Below are positions 35,261-43,092 of a stretch of 64,000 nucleotides of DNA, piece after piece. The stretch is taken from the NCBI RefSeq assembly GCF_001679925.1, contig NZ_LYUZ01000147.1, positions 1 to 64,000 on the forward strand, in the 5' to 3' direction. Within the stretch, counting starts at the first letter, position 1. Each line of letters opens with the position of its first letter. The notes below the pieces were generated by a model. The model saw only the letters and a program-made list of their open reading frames with translations, did no database searches and was not told where the DNA came from. The position numbers and the translations under genes were made by a program. This DNA is from Leisingera sp. JC1 (GTDB taxonomy: Bacteria; Pseudomonadota; Alphaproteobacteria; Rhodobacterales; Rhodobacteraceae).

Positions 35261-37246
35261 ATGGCCGCCAAAGACACCGACGACCGCAAACCTGACGATC
35301 AGGACGCCGAAATCTCCCTCGACATGAGCCAGGCTCAGGTCAAGAAGATGATCGCGGAGGCCCGCGAGAAAGGCTACATCACCTACGATCAGCTCAATCA
35401 GGTTCTGCCGCCGGATCAGGTCAGCTCGGAACAGATCGAAGACGTGATGTCGATGCTCAGCGAAATGGGCATCAACATCATCGAGGACGAAGAGGCCGAG
35501 GAAGAAGAGAACAAGGGCACGACCGACCTTGTGACCACTGAAGGCCCGCGCGAGGTTGCGCTGGCGGGCGCCCAGACCGAAAAGCTGGATCGGACAGATG
35601 ATCCGGTGCGCATGTACCTGCGCGAGATGGGATCGGTTGAGCTGCTGTCCCGCGAAGGCGAGATTGCAATTGCGAAACGCATCGAGGCAGGCCGCAATAC
35701 GATGATCCTTGGGCTGTGCGAAAGCCCGCTGACCTTCCAGGCGATCACAATCTGGCACGACGAGCTCTTGTCCGAGGACATTCTTCTGCGCGACGTCATC
35801 GATCTGGAGGCCACTTTTGGCAATCAGATGGATGAGGATGGCGAAGAAGAGCCCGTTGTCGACACGTCTGCAGTGGCATCCGCCAAACCGGCCAAGGATG
35901 AAGGCCCGGAACTGGATGCGGACGGCAATCCGATCTCCCAGGATGACGACGATGACGACGACGATGATCAGGCCAACATGTCGCTGGCTGCTATGGAGGC
36001 TGCGCTCAAGGACCGGGTGCTGGTCACGCTGGAGCGGATCTCTACCGATTTCGCCGAACTGAGCGAAATGCAGGACAGCCGGATTTCGGCAACCCTGAAC
36101 GAGGACGGCTCCTTCAGCAGCGAAGACGAGGCACGCTATCAGTCGCTGCGCTCTGAAATCGTTGAGCTGGTGAACGGCCTTCACCTGCACAACAACCGTA
36201 TCGAGGCGCTGATCGACCAGTTGTATGGCATCAACCGCCGCGTCATGCAGATCGACAGCTCGATGGTGAAGCTGGCCGACCAGGCCCGCATCAACCGCCG
36301 CGAGTTCGTGGACGCCTACCGCGGCCGCGAGCTGGACCCGAACTGGCTGGCCGACATGGGCGAAAAGCCGGGCCGCGGCTGGCAGATGTTCATCGAACGC
36401 TCCACTGACAAGGTTGAGGAACTGCGCGCTGATATGGCCCAGGTGGGCCAGTATGTCGGCCTGGATATCTCCGAATTCCGCCGCATCGTGCAGCAGGTCC
36501 AGAAGGGCGAGAAAGAAGCCCGCCAGGCCAAGAAGGAAATGGTCGAGGCCAACCTGCGGCTGGTGATCTCGATCGCCAAGAAATACACTAACCGCGGCTT
36601 GCAGTTCCTGGACCTGATCCAGGAAGGCAACATCGGCCTGATGAAGGCGGTGGACAAGTTCGAATACCGCCGCGGCTACAAGTTCTCGACCTATGCGACC
36701 TGGTGGATCCGACAAGCGATCACCCGCTCCATCGCGGATCAGGCCCGCACCATCCGGATCCCGGTCCACATGATCGAGACCATCAACAAGCTGGTCCGCA
36801 CCGGCCGCCAGATGCTGCACGAGATCGGCCGCGAGCCGACCCCGGAAGAGCTGGCCGACAAGCTGCAGATGCCGCTGGAGAAGGTCCGCAAGGTGATGAA
36901 GATCGCCAAGGAGCCGATCTCTCTCGAAACCCCGATCGGGGACGAGGAAGACAGCCAGCTGGGCGATTTCATCGAGGATAAGAATGCCGTGCTGCCCTTG
37001 GACAGCGCCATTCAGGAAAACCTCAAGGAAACCACCACCCGGGTTCTGGCTTCGCTTACCCCGCGTGAGGAGCGGGTTCTGCGGATGCGGTTCGGCATCG
37101 GTATGAACACCGACCATACCCTGGAGGAAGTCGGTCAGCAGTTCAGCGTGACCCGCGAACGGATCCGCCAGATCGAGGCAAAGGCGCTCAGGAAACTGAA
37201 GCACCCCAGCCGTTCGCGCAAACTGCGCAGTTTCCTGGACCAGTAA
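35261..37246 (+). CDS. rpoD: Primary sigma factor RpoD (sigma-70)
   Basis: The 661-residue housekeeping sigma factor. Region 1.1 opens with [27 protein letters not shown]. Regions 1.2 and 2 include [21 protein letters not shown] and [22 protein letters not shown], and region 4 ends with [32 protein letters not shown] long acidic insert between 1.2 and 2 contains a run of nine Asp, common in alphaproteobacterial RpoD. The gene follows dnaG. Confidence 0.98.
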   Translation: MAAKDTDDRKPDDQDAEISLDMSQAQVKKMIAEAREKGYITYDQLNQVLPPDQVSSEQIEDVMSMLSEMGINIIEDEEAEEEENKGTTDLVTTEGPREVALAGAQTEKLDRTDDPVRMYLREMGSVELLSREGEIAIAKRIEAGRNTMILGLCESPLTFQAITIWHDELLSEDILLRDVIDLEATFGNQMDEDGEEEPVVDTSAVASAKPAKDEGPELDADGNPISQDDDDDDDDDQANMSLAAMEAALKDRVLVTLERISTDFAELSEMQDSRISATLNEDGSFSSEDEARYQSLRSEIVELVNGLHLHNNRIEALIDQLYGINRRVMQIDSSMVKLADQARINRREFVDAYRGRELDPNWLADMGEKPGRGWQMFIERSTDKVEELRADMAQVGQYVGLDISEFRRIVQQVQKGEKEARQAKKEMVEANLRLVISIAKKYTNRGLQFLDLIQEGNIGLMKAVDKFEYRRGYKFSTYATWWIRQAITRSIADQARTIRIPVHMIETINKLVRTGRQMLHEIGREPTPEELADKLQMPLEKVRKVMKIAKEPISLETPIGDEEDSQLGDFIEDKNAVLPLDSAIQENLKETTTRVLASLTPREERVLRMRFGIGMNTDHTLEEVGQQFSVTRERIRQIEAKALRKLKHPSRSRKLRSFLDQ

Positions 37247-37252
37247 GTCAGA

Positions 37253-37280
37253 AGGCGCCCCACGGGGCGCCTTTGCATTT
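37253..37280 (+). terminator. Terminator after rpoD
   Basis: Inverted repeat AGGCGCCCC / GGGGCGCCT (9 bp, tight loop) directly after the rpoD stop, then a short TTTGCATTT tail. Confidence 0.75.
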
Positions 37281-37294
37281 CATGGAGATGTATT

Positions 37295-37780
37295 TTGAGG
37301 ATTTTCCTGTCCGTCCTCTTTCTATTGGCCAATATTGCGGCAGTTTTGGCATGTCCTGAGGGCGCCGAGACGCTGGTTTCCTGTACATTCAAGGACGGAG
37401 TAAAAACGCTGACGACCTGTTTGCAGGAGGAAAAGGCGACTTATGTTTTTGGGACACCTGGGCGGCAGCCGGAACTCGAAATGAAACGAGATGTGCGGGA
37501 CGTGGACATGACACCTTGGCCGGGCATCGGCGGGTCAATCTGGGAAGAAGCCATTTTCGTCAACGGCGATGTCCGCTACATCGTTTACTACAGTATTTCG
37601 AAGGATCCAGGAGCGCAGAACCCTATGGAAGGGGGCGTCGTCGTCGAACAGTATGGTGTGGAACTGGCGCACCTGCGGTGTGATGCGGGCAGTGTGCTCA
37701 GCGGCTACCCTATGCCGCTGTTTGACGCAAAAGTTGCGGCGGGTCAGGCATACTCTATGGAAACGGGGGAGTGGGAGTAA
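37295..37780 (+). CDS. Secreted protein of unknown function
   Basis: A 161-residue protein with a signal peptide (MRIFLSVLFLLANIAAVLA) and four cysteines in the mature part (ACPEG, VSCTF, TTCLQ, LRCDA), suggesting disulfides in the periplasm. The start is a TTG at 37295 with GGAG about 8 nt upstream; the nearby ATGs are out of frame. No family is recognised. The DCC gene starts right after its stop. Confidence 0.65.
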   Translation: MRIFLSVLFLLANIAAVLACPEGAETLVSCTFKDGVKTLTTCLQEEKATYVFGTPGRQPELEMKRDVRDVDMTPWPGIGGSIWEEAIFVNGDVRYIVYYSISKDPGAQNPMEGGVVVEQYGVELAHLRCDAGSVLSGYPMPLFDAKVAAGQAYSMETGEWE

Positions 37781-38224
37781 GTGACAGGCAAGGCGGCAAG
37801 CCTGGTTCAGGTGCCCCGGAACCTCATCGTTTTCGACGGCGAATGCGTGCTGTGTTCCGGCTTCTTCCGTTTCATGCTGCGCCATGACCGGGCCGGGCGG
37901 TTTTCTTTTGCCACCGCGCAATCGCCGCTGGGGCAGCGGCTGTACAATGAACTGGGCCTGCCTGCGGATGACTTCGAGACCAACCTTGTGATCTTTGACG
38001 GCCGCCCCCATCAGCGCCTTGATGCCTTTGCCGCGGCGATGCGGGCGCTGCCGTGGCCATGGCCGGCCTTGTCAGTATGCCGGTTTCTGCCGCAGCGCTT
38101 GAAGGATGCGCTCTATTTCAGTATCGCCCGCAACCGCTACCGCCTGTTCGGGCGGCGTGACACTTGCATGATCCCCAGTCCCGAAGTCCGCGATCGCTTT
38201 GCTTTGGGGGGCTATGGCGGATGA
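37781..38224 (+). CDS. DCC-family thiol-disulfide oxidoreductase-like protein
   Basis: A 147-residue protein (GTG start) of the DUF393/DCC family. The signature is FDGECVLCSGFFRFMLRHD, with the two cysteines spaced as in thioredoxin-like motifs, and the C-terminal RYRLFGRRDTCMIPSPEVRDRF is typical. The reaction is not established. Its end overlaps the DUF4166 gene by 4 nt, an association pointing to a two-gene unit. Confidence 0.85.
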   Translation: MTGKAASLVQVPRNLIVFDGECVLCSGFFRFMLRHDRAGRFSFATAQSPLGQRLYNELGLPADDFETNLVIFDGRPHQRLDAFAAAMRALPWPWPALSVCRFLPQRLKDALYFSIARNRYRLFGRRDTCMIPSPEVRDRFALGGYGG

Positions 38225-38766
38225 GGGACGCCTTTGGCGAAATCATCGCTGCGAAATCTCTGCAGGTGCCGCCGGCGCTGATGCGGTTTCATGCCGAGCC
38301 GCCTGAACGCAGTTTTGGCGTTGTTCGTGTCGAGGGCGGAAACCGCTGGGCGCAGCTGCTGGCCCGGCTGGCAGGCTTCCCGCCGCCGATGCCGCAGACC
38401 CGGTTCCGGCTGGACGTCACTCCACAGGGAAATGGTCACATCTGGCGGCGTGTTTTCGGCAAGCATCAGACCCGGTCGGTCCTCCGCTATGACGCGCGCA
38501 GGGGCCGCGCGCTGGAGCGCATTGGACCGGTCGAATTGGAGCTTTCAGTCCGGATGCAGCAGGGCGCGCTGAAGGTTTCGGTAGAAAAAGCCCGCCTGTT
38601 CGGGTTTCCGCTGCCCAAGGTTCTGTGTCCGGAAAGCGCGTCCATGGAGTATGAAACACAGCAGGGGCATTTGGGGTTCGACATCGCCGCCAGCCTGCCA
38701 AGGGTCGGCTTGCTGGTGCGCTACACCGGCCACATTGCGCTGCCGGAATTGAACCTTCGGCGTTAA
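38221..38766 (+). CDS. DUF4166 domain protein
   Basis: A 181-residue protein with the DUF4166 pattern (VRVEGGNRWAQLLARLAGFPPP, then FGKHQTRSVL and HLGFDIAASLPRVGLLVRYTG). Function is unknown. The ATGA overlap with the DCC gene suggests coordinated synthesis. No membrane segments or signal peptide are evident. Confidence 0.75.
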   Translation: MRDAFGEIIAAKSLQVPPALMRFHAEPPERSFGVVRVEGGNRWAQLLARLAGFPPPMPQTRFRLDVTPQGNGHIWRRVFGKHQTRSVLRYDARRGRALERIGPVELELSVRMQQGALKVSVEKARLFGFPLPKVLCPESASMEYETQQGHLGFDIAASLPRVGLLVRYTGHIALPELNLRR

Positions 38767-38779
38767 CCATTTGCTAACC
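38764..38779 (+). promoter_or_regulatory. Candidate CtrA-binding site
   Basis: TTAACCATTTGCTAAC matches the alphaproteobacterial CtrA consensus TTAA-N7-TTAAC with one mismatch and contains the preferred half-site TTAACCAT. It lies 71 bp before the next start codon. Confidence 0.3.
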
Positions 38780-38849
38780 GTGGCGTTGCCCGTTTGCGGC
38801 CAGGGTCATAAACTCGCGGCATTCGCATTTACCTTCCGGGGGGAAGAAG

Positions 38850-39146
38850 ATGTCTGCACATGCCGATTTGAACGGAGCGCTGGATGCGCTGCAGAGAAAG
38901 CTCCAGTCGCTGAATGACTTGGTGCGCGCCAACCAGTTCATGGTGGAGGCGATGGCCAGCCAGGGCGACGCTCTGAAACAGATGAGCAGCGAACACACCC
39001 GGAACATGCTGCGCCATCAGGCCCGGACTCGGTTTCATCCCGAAACCGGAACTGCACCTGATGCAGCGGTTCTGGCCATTCTCGAAGAAGTGCTGGCTCC
39101 TCAACAGGAGAGCGCAGAGATCATTCCTTTTCCTGTCCGGGCTTGA
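38850..39146 (+). CDS. Small helical protein of unknown function
   Basis: A 98-residue protein predicted to be mostly alpha-helical with a heptad-like N-terminal part (LDALQRKLQSLNDLVRANQFMVEAM). There is no signal peptide. GGGGGGAAG precedes the ATG at 38850. A candidate CtrA box upstream would fit a motility or cell-cycle link, but no family is recognised. Confidence 0.6.
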   Translation: MSAHADLNGALDALQRKLQSLNDLVRANQFMVEAMASQGDALKQMSSEHTRNMLRHQARTRFHPETGTAPDAAVLAILEEVLAPQQESAEIIPFPVRA

Positions 39147-39252
39147 CGCCTGCAGGCACACATCTGCGAGAGGTTGCGGTCAGGACGGTGATCGCCCCTT
39201 GGAGGCACTGCGGCTAGTCCTTATGTTGAGGCGAACAAAGGGACATTTCCGG

Positions 39253-39654
39253 ATGAAGAACCTCATCACTGCTGCTTTGCTGGCCTGTGCCTCAGGCGCC
39301 CCCGCTGCTGCCGATACATTTGTTGCCAACCGCGGAGTGCGTGTTCTGCCTGTCAACGACTACGTTTACGAGGTGGTGCCGGGACGCTCTGGCGGAACTT
39401 GGGACTATTGGTGTGCTGGCGCTCAATATGCCCGCCGGGTGCTCGGCGCGAACTGGACTGACCGGTATTATGTCGTTCGCGGGCGCGATGTCAGCGTCAC
39501 CACAGGGCGCCGGTCCTCGGTTCAATTTTCCCTTCACCCGGAACAGGCTGGCGTGCAGCCCAAGACGGGCTGGCTGTCGCTGGGGTTCCGTCCGGGTGAA
39601 AGCCTGTCAGTGCAGCAGGGCTATGGGTATTGCGTGCAGGCACCTGCGCTGTAG
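39253..39654 (+). CDS. Secreted paralogue 1 of a three-gene tandem family
   Basis: A 133-residue protein with a signal peptide (MKNLITAALLACASGAPAAAD). The mature part shares a pattern with the next two proteins: V.PV.D.VYEVV.R, then DYWCAGAQYARRVLGA, RYYVVRG, TGRRSSVQFSLHPE, LSLGFRPGESLSVQ and YGYCV. Two cysteines, in YWC and YCV, are conserved in all three and likely form a disulfide in the periplasm or outside the cell. Function unknown. The G at the first SD-like position is weak (TCCGG before the ATG). Confidence 0.75.
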   Translation: MKNLITAALLACASGAPAAADTFVANRGVRVLPVNDYVYEVVPGRSGGTWDYWCAGAQYARRVLGANWTDRYYVVRGRDVSVTTGRRSSVQFSLHPEQAGVQPKTGWLSLGFRPGESLSVQQGYGYCVQAPAL

Positions 39655-39972
39655 TTGCTCCCCGAAAGCTGAGCGGGTTCACAGGCGGCCACAGATTTTT
39701 GCGGCCGCAGCGAGGAGCGCGCAGGATGAGCTGGCAACAACCGTTTGGCAGGCTGCCCGCGGCAGGCGGCAGAGCGATGCCAGCTGAACCGCTTAAGAAT
39801 TTGCGATTATTCGGAGTTTCCAAAGCCTGTGCCGTGGCACCTTGCTGTGTCTTGGCTTGAAGCCTGAGAGCGGATCTGCCCGCACAGCAGTGTGTATGGT
39901 CTGTGTTTCAGAATTCCTTACCCTGAAAGCTGGGCCAGTGCATTGTGACTTGTTGAATGAAAGGGTGCCGCT
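39655..39972. other. 318-bp gap between secreted paralogues 1 and 2
   Basis: No convincing gene. A plus-strand frame at 39630-39860 overlaps the previous gene and shows no family features. GCGGCCACAGATTTTTGCGGCCGC at 39685-39708 contains a NotI-like GCGGCCGC and a partial inverted repeat. The promoter of paralogue 2 should lie near 39900-39950. Confidence 0.5.
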
Positions 39973-40383
39973 ATGAAACCTGTTTCCGCTGTTGTTATCA
40001 CCGCCACGGTCCTGACATTGGGGCTTTCCGGCAGCTCTGAAGCCAACGCCAGCCGCCACAGCATACGCGTCAATGAAATGCAGGACGGCATTTTTGAAGT
40101 GATACCAAGAACTGGAAACGGTTACTTGTTCTGGTGCGGTGCCGCTGACTATGCCCACCGTGTTATCGGGGCTCCCTGGAGTGCCGCCTTGCAAATATCG
40201 CGTGGTCTGGGGCCCAGTGAAAACACGGGGCGCAGGTCCGCAGTTCAGTTCACACTGGATCCAAATTTGGCCCAAACGCCTCCATCTGGCGGATACAGGT
40301 CTGTTAACAGCTTGCAAGCTGGTGATAGAATGAGTGTCCAGAGAGCTTTCGATTATTGTTTTGTGCCGTTCGGGCGGCCGTGA
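39973..40383 (+). CDS. Secreted paralogue 2 of a three-gene tandem family
   Basis: A 136-residue protein with a signal peptide ending near SEANAS. It shares with its neighbours DGIFEVIPR, LFWCGAADYAHRVIGAPW, SRGLGPSENTGRRSAVQFTLDP, LQAGDRMSVQ and FDYCF. The two conserved cysteines are retained. Divergence between copies is high, so the duplication is old. The gene has its own upstream space rather than an overlapping arrangement. Confidence 0.75.
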   Translation: MKPVSAVVITATVLTLGLSGSSEANASRHSIRVNEMQDGIFEVIPRTGNGYLFWCGAADYAHRVIGAPWSAALQISRGLGPSENTGRRSAVQFTLDPNLAQTPPSGGYRSVNSLQAGDRMSVQRAFDYCFVPFGRP

Positions 40384-40431
40384 AGGTATTGTAATCCACG
40401 GTCATTCCGGATGGCGGAGTAGGAGGTTGAG

Positions 40432-40857
40432 ATGACCTGCAAGAGACTTTGGCTGTCAGGAATTCTGGCATTGGTTTTGTCCGTACCGGTGCCTGCATCC
40501 GCATGGAGGGCGATCAACCGAAATGAAGTGCTGCCGGTCTCCGAAGGCGTTTGGGAAGTAGTAGCCCGGAGCCGCTCCGGCGCGCAGGATTACTGGTGCA
40601 GCATCGCCGATTTTGCCATCCGCCAGTTGCGGGCACCGGTGAACCAGCGGATTTATGTCTGGCGCGGAGAGGGGCCGTCGGTGAACCGGCCTGGCCGCAA
40701 AGCAGTCCAATTTGCCTTCGGCTTGCCGCCGGGTGTGCCTGACCGCTCCGGCAGCCTGTCGCTGAATGTGCGCGAAGCAGGGGACAGCCTGCGGGTAACC
40801 TCGGCGCAGAACTATTGCTATGACAGGCTGCCCGGGCGTGATCGCTGGCTGCCATAA
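40432..40857 (+). CDS. Secreted paralogue 3 of a three-gene tandem family
   Basis: A 141-residue protein with a signal peptide (about 24 residues, ending ASAW) and the shared core: NEVLPVSEGVWEVVARSRSG, DYWCSIADFAIRQLRAP, YVWRGEGPSVNRPGRKAVQFAFGL, SLSLNVREAGDSLRV and QNYCYD. AGGAGG lies upstream of ATG 40432. It ends 58 bp before the YjbQ gene. Confidence 0.78.
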   Translation: MTCKRLWLSGILALVLSVPVPASAWRAINRNEVLPVSEGVWEVVARSRSGAQDYWCSIADFAIRQLRAPVNQRIYVWRGEGPSVNRPGRKAVQFAFGLPPGVPDRSGSLSLNVREAGDSLRVTSAQNYCYDRLPGRDRWLP

Positions 40858-40915
40858 CAACAGCGGGCTCTGTTGCAGGGTTGCCTGAGCGGCCTGCACC
40901 GTCCAGAAAGGGCTT

Positions 40916-41332
40916 ATGCAGCATGATTTCAGCATTCCGACGCGAGGGCAGGGGCTCTATGAATTTACCCGCGAAGTGAAGGCCTGGGTGTCTGTCACCG
41001 GTTTTCAGGACGGGCTGCTGACGATGTTTGTCCGCCATACGTCCTGCTCCCTGCTGATTCAGGAAAATGCCGACCCGGAGGTGCAGGGAGATTTGAGTGC
41101 GTTTTTTGCCCGTCTCGTGCCACCGTCGTCCGACCCGTCCATGAGCTATCTGCGCCACACCTATGAAGGGCCTGATGACATGCCGGCCCATATCAAGGCC
41201 GCGATGATGCCTGTCAGCCTGTCGATTCCAGTCCGAAGCGGCACTCCAGCGCTTGGCACCTGGCAAGGTATCTACCTTTTTGAACACCGCGATGCGCCGC
41301 ACCAGCGGCAGGTTGCAGCGCATCTATCCTGA
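40916..41332 (+). CDS. YjbQ/UPF0047 family protein
   Basis: A 138-residue YjbQ-like protein. Family residues are seen in MFVRHTSCSLLIQENADPEVQGDLSAFF and LGTWQGIYLFEHRDAPHQRQVAAHL. The signature ends with GTWQGI.L.E.R..P..R. YjbQ proteins have weak thiamine-phosphate synthase activity; their main role is unsettled. No operon partner is evident. Confidence 0.88.
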   Translation: MQHDFSIPTRGQGLYEFTREVKAWVSVTGFQDGLLTMFVRHTSCSLLIQENADPEVQGDLSAFFARLVPPSSDPSMSYLRHTYEGPDDMPAHIKAAMMPVSLSIPVRSGTPALGTWQGIYLFEHRDAPHQRQVAAHLS

Positions 41333-41454
41333 ACCTCTTTATGTAGCGGCGGCAAATGCCCCCTACCCAAATTCTGGAGGGTCGCCTATAGTTGTGGATA
41401 ACCGGGACAACGCCGGCACTATAAACAGGCTGACAGGATTGAGGGAGCAGGCGG

Positions 41455-41922
41455 ATGCGCTGCCCATTTTGCGGAAATATCGACACTCAGGTCAAGGATT
41501 CACGCCCCGCCGAAGATCACGTTTCGATCCGGCGGCGCCGGTTCTGCCCGGCGTGCGGCGGCCGTTTCACCACATATGAGCGGGTGCAGCTGCGTGATCT
41601 GGTGGTGATCAAGACCAACGGCAAGCGCGAGGATTTCGACCGCGACAAGCTGGAGCGTTCAATCCGTATTTCGATGCAGAAGCGCCCGATAGAGCCGGAG
41701 CGCATCGACCAGATGATCTCTGGCATCGTGCGGCGGCTGGAAAGCATGGGAGAGACCGATATTCCTTCCAAGAAAATCGGTGAGATCGTGATGGAGGCGC
41801 TGGCCCGCATCGACACCGTCGCCTACGTGCGCTTTGCCAGCGTTTACAAGAACTTTCAGGCTGCAGACGACTTCGAGGATTTCGTCCACGAGCTGCGCCC
41901 GCCGGTGGCGCCGGAAGAATAA
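41455..41922 (+). CDS. nrdR: Transcriptional repressor NrdR
   Basis: The 155-residue repressor of ribonucleotide reductase genes. The zinc ribbon [17 protein letters not shown] ... [18 protein letters not shown] is complete, followed by an ATP-cone domain ([20 protein letters not shown]). Its stop overlaps the ribD start by one base, an order common in many bacteria. A perfect DnaA-box 9-mer lies 54 bp upstream. Confidence 0.97.
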   Translation: MRCPFCGNIDTQVKDSRPAEDHVSIRRRRFCPACGGRFTTYERVQLRDLVVIKTNGKREDFDRDKLERSIRISMQKRPIEPERIDQMISGIVRRLESMGETDIPSKKIGEIVMEALARIDTVAYVRFASVYKNFQAADDFEDFVHELRPPVAPEE

Positions 41923-43019
41923 TGGATACAGATCACCGCTACATGGCGCTGGCGCTGTCTCTGGGGCGGCGCGGGCAGGGCAACTGCTGGCCGAACCCGG
42001 CTGTGGGCTGTGTCATCGTGCAAGGAAGCCGTGTTGTGGGGCGCGGCTGGACCAAGCCGGGCGGGCGGCCGCATGCGGAAACCGAAGCTCTGGCACAGGC
42101 GGGGCAAGCTGCGCGTGGTGCCACCGCATATGTGACCTTGGAACCTTGTGCCCATCATGGCGAAACACCGCCCTGCGCGCAGGCGCTGATTGATGCCGGT
42201 GTGACCAGGGTTGTTGCTGCAATCGAGGATAGCGACCCCCGGGTTTCGGGTCATGGGTTCAAGATGCTGCGCGATGCGGGCATCGAAGTGACAACCGGTA
42301 TCTGGGGTGCCCAGGCGGCGCGGGATCATGCCGGGTTTTTCTTAAAGACTGAGCAGGGCCGTCCGCTGGTGACGCTGAAGCTGGCCAGCAGTTTTGACGG
42401 GCGTATTGCAACCGGATCGGGCCAAAGCAAATGGATCACCGGGCCGGAAGCGCGCCGTGCCGTGCATGCGATGCGCGCCCGCCATGACGCGGTTATGGTG
42501 GGCGGTGGAACCGCACGGGCGGATGACCCCTCGCTGACTGTGCGCGATCTGGGGGCCGGGCATCAGCCGGTGCGGGTTGTGATCTCGCGCCACCTGGACC
42601 TGCCGCTGATGGGCCAGCTGGCCCGCACCGCCAAGGACGTCCCTGTTTGGCTGTGCCACGGCCATGGAGCTGATCAAGAGCGCCTCCGCGCCTGGGAGGG
42701 GTTGGGTGCCAGGCTGATTCCCTGTGCGTCGCATGGGGTGCAGCTTGATGCCGGGGATGTTTTGCAGCAGCTTGGGGCGGCTGGGCTCACCCGGGTGTTC
42801 TGCGAGGGCGGCAGTGCATTGGCGGCGTCGCTGCTGGCATTTGATTTAGTGGATGAGCTGATCGGCTTCACCGCAGGCCTGGGCATCGGTGCCGAGGGGC
42901 TGCCGTCGATCGGCGCGCTGGGGATCGGAAGGCTGGAGGAAGCGCCGCGGTTTGAGCTGGTTGAGGCGCGCCCTGTCGGCAAAGATATCCTGCATCGCTG
43001 GACACGGGCTCTGCGGTAA
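41922..43019 (+). CDS. ribD: Bifunctional riboflavin deaminase/reductase RibD
   Basis: A 365-residue enzyme for two steps after GTP cyclohydrolase II. The deaminase domain shows the zinc motif PHAETEAL and LEPCAHHGETPPC. The reductase domain begins near residue 145 (RPLVTLKLASSFDGRIATG) and includes MVGGGTARADDPSL and FCEGGSALAASLL. It is separated from ribE-ribBA-ribH by a capsule cluster on the other strand. Confidence 0.95.
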   Translation: MDTDHRYMALALSLGRRGQGNCWPNPAVGCVIVQGSRVVGRGWTKPGGRPHAETEALAQAGQAARGATAYVTLEPCAHHGETPPCAQALIDAGVTRVVAAIEDSDPRVSGHGFKMLRDAGIEVTTGIWGAQAARDHAGFFLKTEQGRPLVTLKLASSFDGRIATGSGQSKWITGPEARRAVHAMRARHDAVMVGGGTARADDPSLTVRDLGAGHQPVRVVISRHLDLPLMGQLARTAKDVPVWLCHGHGADQERLRAWEGLGARLIPCASHGVQLDAGDVLQQLGAAGLTRVFCEGGSALAASLLAFDLVDELIGFTAGLGIGAEGLPSIGALGIGRLEEAPRFELVEARPVGKDILHRWTRALR

Positions 43020-43092
43020 TCCTTCTAATTTGCTCCGCGCTGGCTGGGCGCAGGCTGTGCATCCTGCGGGCGCGGGAGCGCCGCTGCTTCGG

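Noticed and set aside
35258-37204. 648-codon minus-strand frame
   Set aside because: Antisense to rpoD, whose plus-strand protein is unmistakable.
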